Of a stretch of 64,000 nt of DNA, positions 41,173 to 48,773 are shown piece by piece. Position 1 is the stretch's first letter, and each line of letters starts with the position of its first letter. The stretch comes from Microbacterium sp. 8M. Its GTDB lineage: Bacteria; Actinomycetota; Actinomycetes; Actinomycetales; Microbacteriaceae. The translations under genes and the position numbers were made by a program. The notes beneath the pieces were generated by a model. That model made no database searches. It was given only the letters and a program-made list of their open reading frames with translations, and was not told the DNA's origin. The stretch covers positions 1,724,059 through 1,788,058 of the forward strand of contig NZ_LR733284.1 of the NCBI RefSeq assembly GCF_902506375.1, given 5' to 3'.

Positions 41173-42039
41173 TCAGATCGTGCGGACGCTGCGCGCGTCG
41201 GGGAAATCCGCGGAGGCGGACAGCGTCGCCCACCGCTCGAGGTCGGCGAGGGCTGTGCGGTAGGCGGCTGCGATGCTCGTCACGGCCTCGGCGCCGAGCG
41301 GCAGGCGCAGCGGCGCGTCCGCCTCCTGCAGCACGCGGCGGATCACGGAGGCGGCACGGCGAGGATCGCCCTCCTGCAGCCCCACCGAGCCTGTCATGTC
41401 GGCCCGGACTCCCGCCAGCACGTCGTCGTACGCCGGGCTCTGCGCCGCGACCGCGAGCACATCCGCGTCGTTGAAGCCGGTGCGGAAGCGACTGGGCTCC
41501 ACGATCATGACGCGGATGCCGAAGGGCGCGACCTCCCCGGCCAGTGCTTCCGACCATCCCTCGAGAGCGAACTTCCCGGCCGAGTAGCTGCCGACGGCGG
41601 GGAAAGAGCGGCGCCCTCCCTGTGAGCTCATCTGCACGATCGCACCACGGCCGGCGGCGCGCATCGACGGCAGCACGGCGCGCACGAACGCGGCCGGACC
41701 GAAGAGGTGCTGGTCGATCATGTCGCGCAGCTCTGCATCGGTCACCTCCTCCGCGGCGCCGACGTGACCGACCCCGGCGTTGTTCACGAGGACGTCGATG
41801 CGACCGAACCTCTGCACCGCACGCTCGACGATGCCGGACGCGTGATCGACGTCGCGAACGTCGTGCGGGAGGGCGAGCAGCCGATCGCCGTGCCGGGCTT
41901 CGAGATCGCCGAGCCGTTCCGGTCGCCGGGCGGTGGTCACCACGCGTTCTCCCGCGGTCAGCGCTGCTTCCACCAGAGCCCGGCCGAGTCCGGAGGTGCC
42001 GCCGGTGATGAGCCAGGTCGTGTCTTCGTCGATTCTCAT
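41173..42039 (-). CDS. SDR-family oxidoreductase
   Basis: A 288-residue classical short-chain dehydrogenase. The cofactor motif TGGTSGLG lies at 12-19; catalytic residues are Ser138/139, Tyr152 and Lys156 (YSAGK); NNAG lies at 86-89. Arg38/39 after the second strand suggests NADP. The substrate is unknown. It is the first gene of an SDR-MerR operon, and its ATG lies 8 nt after a TACTGT -10. Confidence 0.92.
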   Translation of the reverse strand: MRIDEDTTWLITGGTSGLGRALVEAALTAGERVVTTARRPERLGDLEARHGDRLLALPHDVRDVDHASGIVERAVQRFGRIDVLVNNAGVGHVGAAEEVTDAELRDMIDQHLFGPAAFVRAVLPSMRAAGRGAIVQMSSQGGRRSFPAVGSYSAGKFALEGWSEALAGEVAPFGIRVMIVEPSRFRTGFNDADVLAVAAQSPAYDDVLAGVRADMTGSVGLQEGDPRRAASVIRRVLQEADAPLRLPLGAEAVTSIAAAYRTALADLERWATLSASADFPDARSVRTI

Positions 42040-42046
42040 GAACGCG

Positions 42047-42077
42047 ACAGTAGGGGTTCGAGCGCTCTCGAACGCAA
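42047..42077 (-). promoter_or_regulatory. MerR-type promoter with 19-bp spacer and internal dyad
   Basis: On the minus strand, -35 TTGCGT (42077-42072) and -10 TACTGT (42052-42047) are 19 bp apart. The inverted repeat GTTCGAG-N4-CTCGAAC (42056-42073) fills the spacer. An over-long spacer with a central dyad is the hallmark of MerR-activated promoters. The start codon of the SDR gene is 8 nt after the -10. Confidence 0.75.
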
Positions 42078-42115
42078 ACGCGTGTGTCCCGCCCGTGCGG
42101 AGCCGCCGTTTCCCG

Positions 42116-44167
42116 TCAGCGGTCCAGCCCGCGCCTCGTCAGCAGCGGACCGATCTCGGCGTCACGGCCGCGGAAGTCGCGGTACGCCTCGAGCGGGTCC
42201 CGGGAACCGCCTACGCCGAGCAGCCGGCGCCGGAAGCGCTCGCCGTTGGCGCGCGTGAGTCCGCCGTTCTCACGGAACCACTCCACGGTGTCGGCGTCGA
42301 GCACCTCGCTCCAGATGTAGGAGTAGTAGCCCGCGCTGTAGCCGCCGGAGAAGATGTGCGCGAAGTACGCCGAGGAGTAGCGCGTGGGCACGGCGGGGTC
42401 GTCCAGCCCGATGGCGGCGAGGGCCGCGGCTTCGAACGCGGCGACGTCGTCGACGGTCTCGCCGGCTGCCAGCGAATGGAGAGCCTGGTCCAACCACGCG
42501 GCGGCGAGGTACTCGCTGGTCGCGAAGCCCTGGTTGAAGGTCTCCGTCGCTTGCAGGCGTGCGATCACGTCGTCGGGGAGCGGCTCGCCGGTCTCGTGAT
42601 GGCGGGCGTAGGCGCTCACGATCTCGGGCCAGAGCATCCACATCTCGTTGACCTGACTGGGGAACTCCACGAAATCGCGGAAGACGTTCGTGCCGGCGAA
42701 GTGCGGATACGTCACGTCCGAGAACAGGCCGTGCAGTGCGTGCCCGAACTCATGGAACAGCGTGTTGACCTCATCCAATGTCAGCAGGGTCGGCTCGCCG
42801 TCGGCGGGCCGCGCGACGTTCAGATTGTTCGCCACGACCGGCAGCGTGCCGCGCAGTGCGGACTGGCTCACGATCTCGTTCATCCAGGCGCCGCCGCGCT
42901 TGCTGTCGCGCGTGTAGAGATCGAGCACGTACAGGCCCAGGGGCGATCCGTCCTCCTGGAAGACCTCGAAGACGCGCGCACCGGGGTGGTAGACGGGCAG
43001 ATCGCGGCGCTCCGCGAAGGACAGGCCGTACAGGCGGCCGGCCGCGGCGAACACGCCGTCCTGCAGCACGCGCTCCGCCTCGAACCAGGCACGCAGGGCC
43101 GCGGTGTCGAGGTCGTAGCGCGCGGCGCGGAGCTTCTCCGTGTAGAACGCCCAGTCGTGCGCTTCGAGCGGGAACGGCTCGGCCTCGGTGTCGTCGATGA
43201 GCTGCTGCAACGCCGCGCGCTCCGCAGCCGCGTTGCGCGCGGCGGGCGCGGCGAGGTCGCGCAGCATGCGCTCCACGGCCTGGGGCGTGCCGGCCGTCTC
43301 ATCGGCCGTCACGGCGGCCGCGTGCGTAGGGTAGCCCAGCAGGGCGGCGCGCTGGGCGCGGAGCGCGACGATCTCGGTGAGGACGGCGCGATTGTCGTGA
43401 CTCCCGCCGCGCGCGCCGCGGGAACGCGACGCCTCCATGATGCGCCGGCGGCTCTCGCGGTTCGTCAGCACGGCCAGGACGGGATGACCGGTGAACAACG
43501 GCAGCGTGATGAGATAGCCGCCCTCGAGGCCGCGGTCGGCGGCGGCACGTGCCGCGGCGGACAGCTCGCCCGAGCTCAGCCCGTCCAGCTCCGCGGCGTC
43601 GTCGAACACGACGGCCAGTTCGTTCGTGTCGGCGAGCAGATTCTTCTCGAACGTCGCACTGAGCGCGGAGAGACGCTGGTTGAGCTCGGTGAGCCGGGCC
43701 TTCGCCTCGTCGTCGAGCGCCGCGCCGGCGAGGGTCATCTCGCGATGCCAGCGCTCGATGAGGCGGTGCTGCTCCGGATCCAGAGGCAGATCGTCCTGCT
43801 GCGCCTGCAGCTGGGAGATCCGCCAGTACAGCGCCGCGTTCAGCAGGATCGCGTCCTGGTGGGCGGCCATGAGCGGCGCGAGCTCCTCGTCGATGGCCTG
43901 GATCTCGGCGGTGGCATCCGCCGAGCTCACCGTGTAGAACGCGTGCGACACCCGCTGCAGCAGTTCGCCGCTGCGTTCCAGAGGCTCCATCGTGTTCTCG
44001 AACGTGGGCATCGAGCGCGCCATCGTGATCCGGCGGATCTCCGCCAGCTGCTCCTCGAAACCCTGCCGGAACGCGGGCAGATAGTGCTCCGCGCGGATGC
44101 GGCCGTAGTCGGGCAGCGCATACGGAAGCGCGGAGGGCGTGAGGAGGGGGTTCGTCTCGACCGTCAT
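42116..44167 (-). CDS. M3-family oligopeptidase (Dcp/OpdA-like)
   Basis: A 683-residue zinc metallopeptidase. The HEFGH motif lies at 472-476 with Glu501 (RDFVEFPSQ) as the third zinc ligand. The closing YSSAYFAHIFSGGYSAGYYSYIWSEV is the substrate-binding tyrosine-rich block of dipeptidyl carboxypeptidases and oligopeptidase A. It is cytoplasmic (no signal), degrading short peptides. It appears monocistronic between the SDR and LysR genes. Confidence 0.94.
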   Translation of the reverse strand: MTVETNPLLTPSALPYALPDYGRIRAEHYLPAFRQGFEEQLAEIRRITMARSMPTFENTMEPLERSGELLQRVSHAFYTVSSADATAEIQAIDEELAPLMAAHQDAILLNAALYWRISQLQAQQDDLPLDPEQHRLIERWHREMTLAGAALDDEAKARLTELNQRLSALSATFEKNLLADTNELAVVFDDAAELDGLSSGELSAAARAAADRGLEGGYLITLPLFTGHPVLAVLTNRESRRRIMEASRSRGARGGSHDNRAVLTEIVALRAQRAALLGYPTHAAAVTADETAGTPQAVERMLRDLAAPAARNAAAERAALQQLIDDTEAEPFPLEAHDWAFYTEKLRAARYDLDTAALRAWFEAERVLQDGVFAAAGRLYGLSFAERRDLPVYHPGARVFEVFQEDGSPLGLYVLDLYTRDSKRGGAWMNEIVSQSALRGTLPVVANNLNVARPADGEPTLLTLDEVNTLFHEFGHALHGLFSDVTYPHFAGTNVFRDFVEFPSQVNEMWMLWPEIVSAYARHHETGEPLPDDVIARLQATETFNQGFATSEYLAAAWLDQALHSLAAGETVDDVAAFEAAALAAIGLDDPAVPTRYSSAYFAHIFSGGYSAGYYSYIWSEVLDADTVEWFRENGGLTRANGERFRRRLLGVGGSRDPLEAYRDFRGRDAEIGPLLTRRGLDR

Positions 44168-44231
44168 GCTCCGAGCCTAGGAGACGGGCCCGATCCGGGA
44201 GAGGAGACCAGGCGGATCCGGCGCCGCGTCG

Positions 44232-45134
44232 TCATCCGGCGAGCCGGGCCATCACCCGCGCGAGCGCATCGGCGGCCAGACGGACGGATCGGCGCCGCAG
44301 GTTCTCCGGGCGGGCGAGGACGTCGATCATCCGGTTGGTGCTGACGTACTGCAGCGGGCGCCGGACGACGGCGTCGGTTCCTGGCGACGTGTAGCGGGGC
44401 AGCACGCCGATCACGTCGCCGGTCGCGATCACCGACGCGGCGACGCCGTAGTCGTTGATCCGGTGCACGATGTCCGCCGGGCGGTTCGTGATGGCGGAGA
44501 TCGTGCGCAGAACGTCGTCGGGGGAGTAGCCGGCGCGGCTGGTCACCCAGCGCTCGCCGACCACGTCCGCGGGGCGCAGCGACGTGCGCTGGGCGAGCGG
44601 GTGCTCCGGAGCGAGGGCCACGTCCAGCGGCTCGGTCGCGAGCGTGAGAACGCGGATGCCGGTCTTCGGCCACGGCGGGCTGTGCTCCATGCGATGCGCG
44701 AGCACGAGGTCGTAGCGGGCCGTCAGGGCGGGGAAGTCGCTCTGCGCGACGTCCTCGTCGGTGAACCGGATCGCGGGGACGTCGGGGCCGGAGCCGAGCT
44801 CGCGGATCAGGGGCCCGAACAGCGCCTGTGCCGCGCTGAGGAAGCCGCTGATCGTGACGACGCCGCCCCCGGCCGCCTCGAACTCGTCCACGGCGGAGCG
44901 AGCCGCCGCCATGGCATCGAGCGCGGCGGCGCCGGCTTCGGCGAGGGCTTCGCCGGCGGGCGTCAGCACCAGCGTGCGCCCCTGTTTCCGGGTCAGCGGC
45001 GCGCGCACGCCGCGCTGCAGCGCGGCGAGCTGCTGCGACACCGCGGAAGGCGTGACGCGCAGCGCCTCCGCGACCGCGGTCACGCTGCCGAGCGCGCCGA
45101 GCTCGCGCAGGATCTGGAGCTGCTGCAACTGCAT
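44232..45134 (-). CDS. LysR-family regulator divergent from tdh-kbl
   Basis: A 300-residue LysR protein with an N-terminal winged HTH (about 1-60, VTAVAEALRVTPSAVSQQLAAL) and an effector domain. The frame opens at TTG 45146, but ATG 45134 gives the usual MQLQQLQIL start. It is divergent from tdh-kbl and an AAGCAT-N6-ATGCTT dyad lies between them, so control of threonine breakdown and autoregulation are likely (inference). The third HTH helix reads TPSAVSQQL, a good LysR match. Confidence 0.9.
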   Translation of the reverse strand: MQLQQLQILRELGALGSVTAVAEALRVTPSAVSQQLAALQRGVRAPLTRKQGRTLVLTPAGEALAEAGAAALDAMAAARSAVDEFEAAGGGVVTISGFLSAAQALFGPLIRELGSGPDVPAIRFTDEDVAQSDFPALTARYDLVLAHRMEHSPPWPKTGIRVLTLATEPLDVALAPEHPLAQRTSLRPADVVGERWVTSRAGYSPDDVLRTISAITNRPADIVHRINDYGVAASVIATGDVIGVLPRYTSPGTDAVVRRPLQYVSTNRMIDVLARPENLRRRSVRLAADALARVMARLAG

Positions 45135-45141
45135 ATGGCTA

Positions 45142-45165
45142 TTCAAGCATGTAGTGATGCTTAAA
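45142..45165. promoter_or_regulatory. Dyad between LysR and tdh, probable LysR site
   Basis: AAGCAT-N6-ATGCTT (45145-45162) with outer TT/AA matches (45142-45143, 45164-45165). It lies in the divergent promoter region. TACAGT (45193-45198) is a possible tdh -10. Confidence 0.65.
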
Positions 45166-45221
45166 GATCTCTCCAGACAGTCAGGATTGATCTACAGTGT
45201 CGTTCGCGGTGGGATCGAAGC

Positions 45222-46265
45222 ATGAAGGCTCTCTACAAGGACGGCCCGCACGCGGGCCTCGAGCTCGTCGACCGGCCGGATCCCGTGGCCGGACCCGATG
45301 AGGTGGTCATCCGTGTGCTGCGCACCGGCATCTGCGGAACCGACCTGCACATCCAGCGCTGGGACGACTGGGCCGCCTCCGCGGTGAAGACGCCGCTGAC
45401 CCCGGGACACGAGTTCTACGGCGAGGTGGTCGAGATCGGTCCGCTCGTGCACGACATCGCCGTCGGCGATCGGGTCTCCGGGGAAGGACACATCGTCTGC
45501 GGCATGTGCCGCAACTGCCGTGCCGGCCGCCGTCAGATGTGCATCCGCACGATCGGTCTCGGCGTGCAGCGCGACGGCGCATTCGCCGAGTACCTGACGC
45601 TGCCGGCCACCAACGTGTGGGTGCACCACGCCGGCGTGACGCCGGAGCTCGGGGCGATCTTCGACCCGCTCGGCAACGCCGTGCACACCGCACTGGCGTT
45701 CCCGCTGGTCGGCGAGGACGTCCTGGTCACCGGCTGCGGGCCGATCGGGCTCATGGCCATCGCGATCGCCCGCCACGTCGGCGCGCGCTTCATCACCGCG
45801 ACCGATGTGAGCGCGCCCCGCCTGGAGCTCGCCCGGCAGATGGGCGCCGACGCGGTCGTGGACGTCTCGCGGGAGGACATCCGCGATGCGCAGCGCGCGC
45901 TCGGCATGCGCGAGGGCTTCGACATCGGCTTCGAGATGAGCGGGGCGCCCAGCGCCCTGCCCGCGATGATCGACAACATGAACCACGGCGGGCGGATCGC
46001 GATGCTCGGCCTGCCGACCGGGCCTTTCAGCGTCGACTGGGGCAAGATCGTCACGCACATGCTCACCGTGAAGGGCATCTACGGGCGCGAGATGTTCGAG
46101 ACCTGGAACGCGATGGGGGCGATGCTGCAGACGAGCACCGTGCTGCGCGAGTCGATCACCCGCATCATCGCCGAGGTGCTGCCCGCCCGCGACTGGGAGA
46201 AGGGGTTCGCCGCTGCGGCCTCTGCGGGCACGGGCAAGATCATCCTCGACTGGACCGAACTGTAG
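45222..46265 (+). CDS. tdh: L-threonine 3-dehydrogenase
   Basis: A zinc-dependent medium-chain dehydrogenase that oxidises threonine to 2-amino-3-ketobutyrate with NAD. It has 347 aa. Catalytic zinc ligands are Cys38, His63 and Glu64; structural zinc ligands are Cys93, Cys96, Cys99 and Cys107. The Rossmann motif GCGPIGLMA follows. It is 8 nt before kbl, which encodes the next enzyme, so the pair converts threonine to glycine and acetyl-CoA. Confidence 0.95.
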   Translation: MKALYKDGPHAGLELVDRPDPVAGPDEVVIRVLRTGICGTDLHIQRWDDWAASAVKTPLTPGHEFYGEVVEIGPLVHDIAVGDRVSGEGHIVCGMCRNCRAGRRQMCIRTIGLGVQRDGAFAEYLTLPATNVWVHHAGVTPELGAIFDPLGNAVHTALAFPLVGEDVLVTGCGPIGLMAIAIARHVGARFITATDVSAPRLELARQMGADAVVDVSREDIRDAQRALGMREGFDIGFEMSGAPSALPAMIDNMNHGGRIAMLGLPTGPFSVDWGKIVTHMLTVKGIYGREMFETWNAMGAMLQTSTVLRESITRIIAEVLPARDWEKGFAAAASAGTGKIILDWTEL

Positions 46266-46273
46266 GAGACACG

Positions 46274-47452
46274 ATGTACGGAGCATTCCAGCAGCACCTG
46301 GCCGACGAGCTCGCGGGGATCGAGCAGGCGGGTCTCACCAAGCACGAGCGGGGGATCCGCGGCCCCCAGCGCACGGAGATCGTCGCCGACGGCGCCGAGG
46401 TGCTGAACTTCTGCGCGAACAACTACCTGGGCCTGGCCGACGACCCCCGCCTGGTCGAGGCGGCGAAGGGAGCCCTCGACGAGTGGGGCTACGGCCTCGC
46501 CAGCGTGCGGTTCATCTGCGGCACCCAGGAGCAGCACTTCGAGCTCGAGCGTCGGCTCTCGGCCTTCCTGGGCACGGACGACGCGATCCTGTTCTCATCG
46601 TGTTTCGATGCGAACGGCGGCGTGTTCGAGACGCTGTTCACGGCGGAGGACGCGATCATCTCCGACGAGCTGAACCACGCGTCCATCATCGATGGGATCC
46701 GGCTCTCCAAGGCGCGCCGGCTGCGCTACGGCAACCGCGACATGGCGGATCTGGAGGAGCAGCTCCAGGCCGCGGCGGACGCACGGTTCCGTGTCATCGT
46801 GACCGACGGCGTGTTCTCGATGGACGGGTACATCGCGCCGCTCGCGGACATCTGCGATCTCGCCGAGCGCTACGACGCCCTCGTCTTCGTGGACGACTCG
46901 CACGCGGTCGGCTTCATCGGCGAGCACGGCCGCGGCACGCCGGAGCTCTGCGGTGTCGAGGGGCGCGTCGACATCTACACCGGCACGTTCGGCAAGGCCC
47001 TGGGCGGCGCGAGCGGCGGCTATGTCGCGGGCCACCGCGACATCGTGGCGCTGCTGCGTCAGCGGGCACGCCCGTACCTCTTCTCGAACACGCTCGCCCC
47101 GTCGATCGTGGCGGGCACGCTGCAGGCTCTGGACCTCGTCGAGGGATCCGGATCCCTGCGCGCGCAGCTGCAGGAGAACGCGGCGCTGTTCCGCCGCCGC
47201 ATGACCGAGGAGGGCTTCGAGCTGCTCCCGGGCGAGCACCCGATCGTGCCGGTCATGTTCGGCGACGCGGCACTCACCGCCCGGATCGCGGCGGAGATGC
47301 AGAAGCAGGGCGTCTACGTGACGGCGTTCAGCTTCCCCGTGGTGCCGCGGGGGCTGGCACGCATCCGGGTGCAGCTGTCGGCGGCGCACACCGCCGAGCA
47401 GGTGGAGCGCTGCGTCGCCGCGTTCGTCGCGGCACGGGCCGCGGCCGCCTGA
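46274..47452 (+). CDS. kbl: Glycine C-acetyltransferase (2-amino-3-ketobutyrate CoA ligase)
   Basis: A PLP enzyme cleaving 2-amino-3-ketobutyrate with CoA into glycine and acetyl-CoA. It has 392 aa in the alpha-oxoamine synthase family. The PLP Lys241 is in [10 protein letters not shown]; His136 (NHASIIDG) and Asp207 (VDDSHAVG) are in the expected places. GGAGAC precedes ATG 46274. A strong terminator follows, closing tdh-kbl. Confidence 0.96.
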   Translation: MYGAFQQHLADELAGIEQAGLTKHERGIRGPQRTEIVADGAEVLNFCANNYLGLADDPRLVEAAKGALDEWGYGLASVRFICGTQEQHFELERRLSAFLGTDDAILFSSCFDANGGVFETLFTAEDAIISDELNHASIIDGIRLSKARRLRYGNRDMADLEEQLQAAADARFRVIVTDGVFSMDGYIAPLADICDLAERYDALVFVDDSHAVGFIGEHGRGTPELCGVEGRVDIYTGTFGKALGGASGGYVAGHRDIVALLRQRARPYLFSNTLAPSIVAGTLQALDLVEGSGSLRAQLQENAALFRRRMTEEGFELLPGEHPIVPVMFGDAALTARIAAEMQKQGVYVTAFSFPVVPRGLARIRVQLSAAHTAEQVERCVAAFVAARAAAA

Positions 47453-47466
47453 TCGTCTGTTCACCG

Positions 47467-47510
47467 CGCCCCTCCGATCGCGTCCCACGGCGCCGGCGAT
47501 CGGAGGGGCG
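47467..47510 (+). terminator. Terminator after kbl
   Basis: A perfect 14-bp stem (47467-47480 with 47497-47510) with a 16-nt GC-rich loop, then CTTGCTCT. Confidence 0.8.
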
Positions 47511-47559
47511 CTTGCTCTGCGCTCTCATCGACGAGCGGGAGCCGAGGGCCACCGCGATG

Positions 47560-47606
47560 TTGCAAAGAGATTGTTGCAAAGATTCGCTTGCAAAGATATC
47601 TTTGCA
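47560..47606. promoter_or_regulatory. Operator array: three phased repeats and an 18-bp palindrome
   Basis: TTGCAAAGA occurs at 47560-47568, 47574-47582 and 47588-47596, exactly 14 bp apart. The last copy joins an inverted copy to make the perfect palindrome TGCAAAGATATCTTTGCA (47589-47606). A promoter is embedded: -35 TTGCAA (47574-47579), 17-bp spacer, -10 TATCTT (47597-47602). Confidence 0.8.
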
Positions 47607-47608
47607 TC

Positions 47609-48265
47609 ATGACCTCGAACGAGAACCCCGTCCGGGAAGCCGCGAAAGATGAGACGCGCACGCTCGACGCGAGCGCGCTGAAGGCGCTCGCACATCCGCT
47701 GCGCGTGCGGATCCTGGACCTGCTCGCCGAACGCGGGCCGCAGACCGCGAGCTCGCTCGCCGCGCTGATCGGGGAGAGCTCGGGCGTCACCAGCTATCAC
47801 CTGCGCGCGCTCGCCGCACGCGATCTCATCCGCGAGGTCGCGGGCCGCGGTACCGCGCGCGAGCGCTGGTGGGAGCGTCCTCGGGGCCGGATGTCCTTCT
47901 CCGGACCCAACGACGAGATGACGCCTTCGGGCAGAGCGGCTGCGCAGATCGTCGAGGACGAGTTCTTCCGCAACCGGCACCAGCGCCTCATGGATCACCT
48001 GCACCGCCCGCAGTCGGAGGTGCCGCAGGAGTGGCGCGACGCAGCACATCACCTGACGACGATGCTCGACATGACCGCGCCGCAGCTGCAGGAGCTGGCG
48101 CAGCAGATCGACGCCGTCATCGAGGCGGCCGTGCAGCGCTACCGGGGGCAGACCGGTCCCGGGGTGCGCCGGGTCACCGTCCGCGCAGACCTGTTCGATC
48201 TTCCCGACGGCCGCCCCGAAGGCGCCGCCGCCCGCCGCACCATCGAGACCGAGGAGCCGTCATGA
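47609..48265 (+). CDS. ArsR-like winged-helix regulator
   Basis: A 218-residue protein with an N-terminal ArsR-type winged HTH (about 20-95; ALAHPLRVRILDLLAERG, SGVTSYHLRALAARDLI) and a longer C-terminal helical domain, without metal-binding cysteines. Relatives of this kind often sit beside an MFS transporter; here none follows. ATG 47609 is 7 nt after the TATCTT -10, so the transcript may be leaderless. The -10 lies inside an 18-bp palindrome, so strong autorepression is expected (inference). Confidence 0.88.
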   Translation: MTSNENPVREAAKDETRTLDASALKALAHPLRVRILDLLAERGPQTASSLAALIGESSGVTSYHLRALAARDLIREVAGRGTARERWWERPRGRMSFSGPNDEMTPSGRAAAQIVEDEFFRNRHQRLMDHLHRPQSEVPQEWRDAAHHLTTMLDMTAPQLQELAQQIDAVIEAAVQRYRGQTGPGVRRVTVRADLFDLPDGRPEGAAARRTIETEEPS

Positions 48266-48480
48266 CCGCCGCCGCGCTGCAGGTCGCTGCGCCCACCTTC
48301 GTCGAGCGGACGGTACTTCGCCTCGCCGACGCGATCACCACCCGGGTCGGTCGGCGGATCGAGCGCCGCGCCGAGCGCCGGGCGCTCGCCCTCGACCTGC
48401 TGCGCGAGCAGCAGTCGCGGCGGTCGGACCCGTACCTGCTCGAGCACGCGCTGCAGATGATCGGATCGCGCTCGCGCTGA
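48262..48480 (+). CDS. Small protein coupled to the ArsR-like regulator
   Basis: A 72-residue, arginine-rich, helical protein (RRIERRAERRALALDLL) with no membrane segment. It starts in an ATGA overlap with the regulator stop, so the two are translated together. I do not recognise a family. A modulator of the regulator or a small DNA/RNA-binding protein are both possible. Confidence 0.65.
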   Translation: MTAAALQVAAPTFVERTVLRLADAITTRVGRRIERRAERRALALDLLREQQSRRSDPYLLEHALQMIGSRSR

Positions 48481-48509
48481 CGGCCTGCCCGGTCGAAGCC
48501 GACGCGAGA

Positions 48510-48773
48510 TCAGTCCTGGAACGGGCGGACGATCACTTCGCCGGATGCGGTGCGCAGCACCTCCCACCCGGTGTCGAGCTCGGCGATGGGCCGGCCCTCC
48601 AGCCAGGTGAGGGTCCACGTGCCGCGGGGCAGGTTCAGCACTCCGGTCTGCAGGCTCAGCGTGCCGTTCTCCACACTGCGCGCCTCGGCCTCCGCGATCG
48701 CGGGGCGCAGAGCCGCGGGCACCGAAGCCGGCGGCTCGGATCCGGCGGCCCAGCGCGTGCCGAGCTGCATCAT
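48510..48773 (-). CDS. Small hypothetical protein coupled to valS
   Basis: An 87-residue protein, probably an all-beta or alpha-beta fold with two tryptophan-containing strands (GTWTLTWLEG, GWEVLR). Its ATG 48773 overlaps the valS stop (ATGA) on the minus strand, which supports expression. There is no signal or membrane helix. I do not recognise a family. Confidence 0.65.
   Translation of the reverse strand: MMQLGTRWAAGSEPPASVPAALRPAIAEAEARSVENGTLSLQTGVLNLPRGTWTLTWLEGRPIAELDTGWEVLRTASGEVIVRPFQD

Noticed and set aside
42056..42073. A possible SOS (LexA) box, because of the TTCGA and TCGAA halves
   Set aside because: The half-sites are in the opposite order to the actinobacterial LexA consensus, and the position in a 19-bp promoter spacer fits a MerR operator better.
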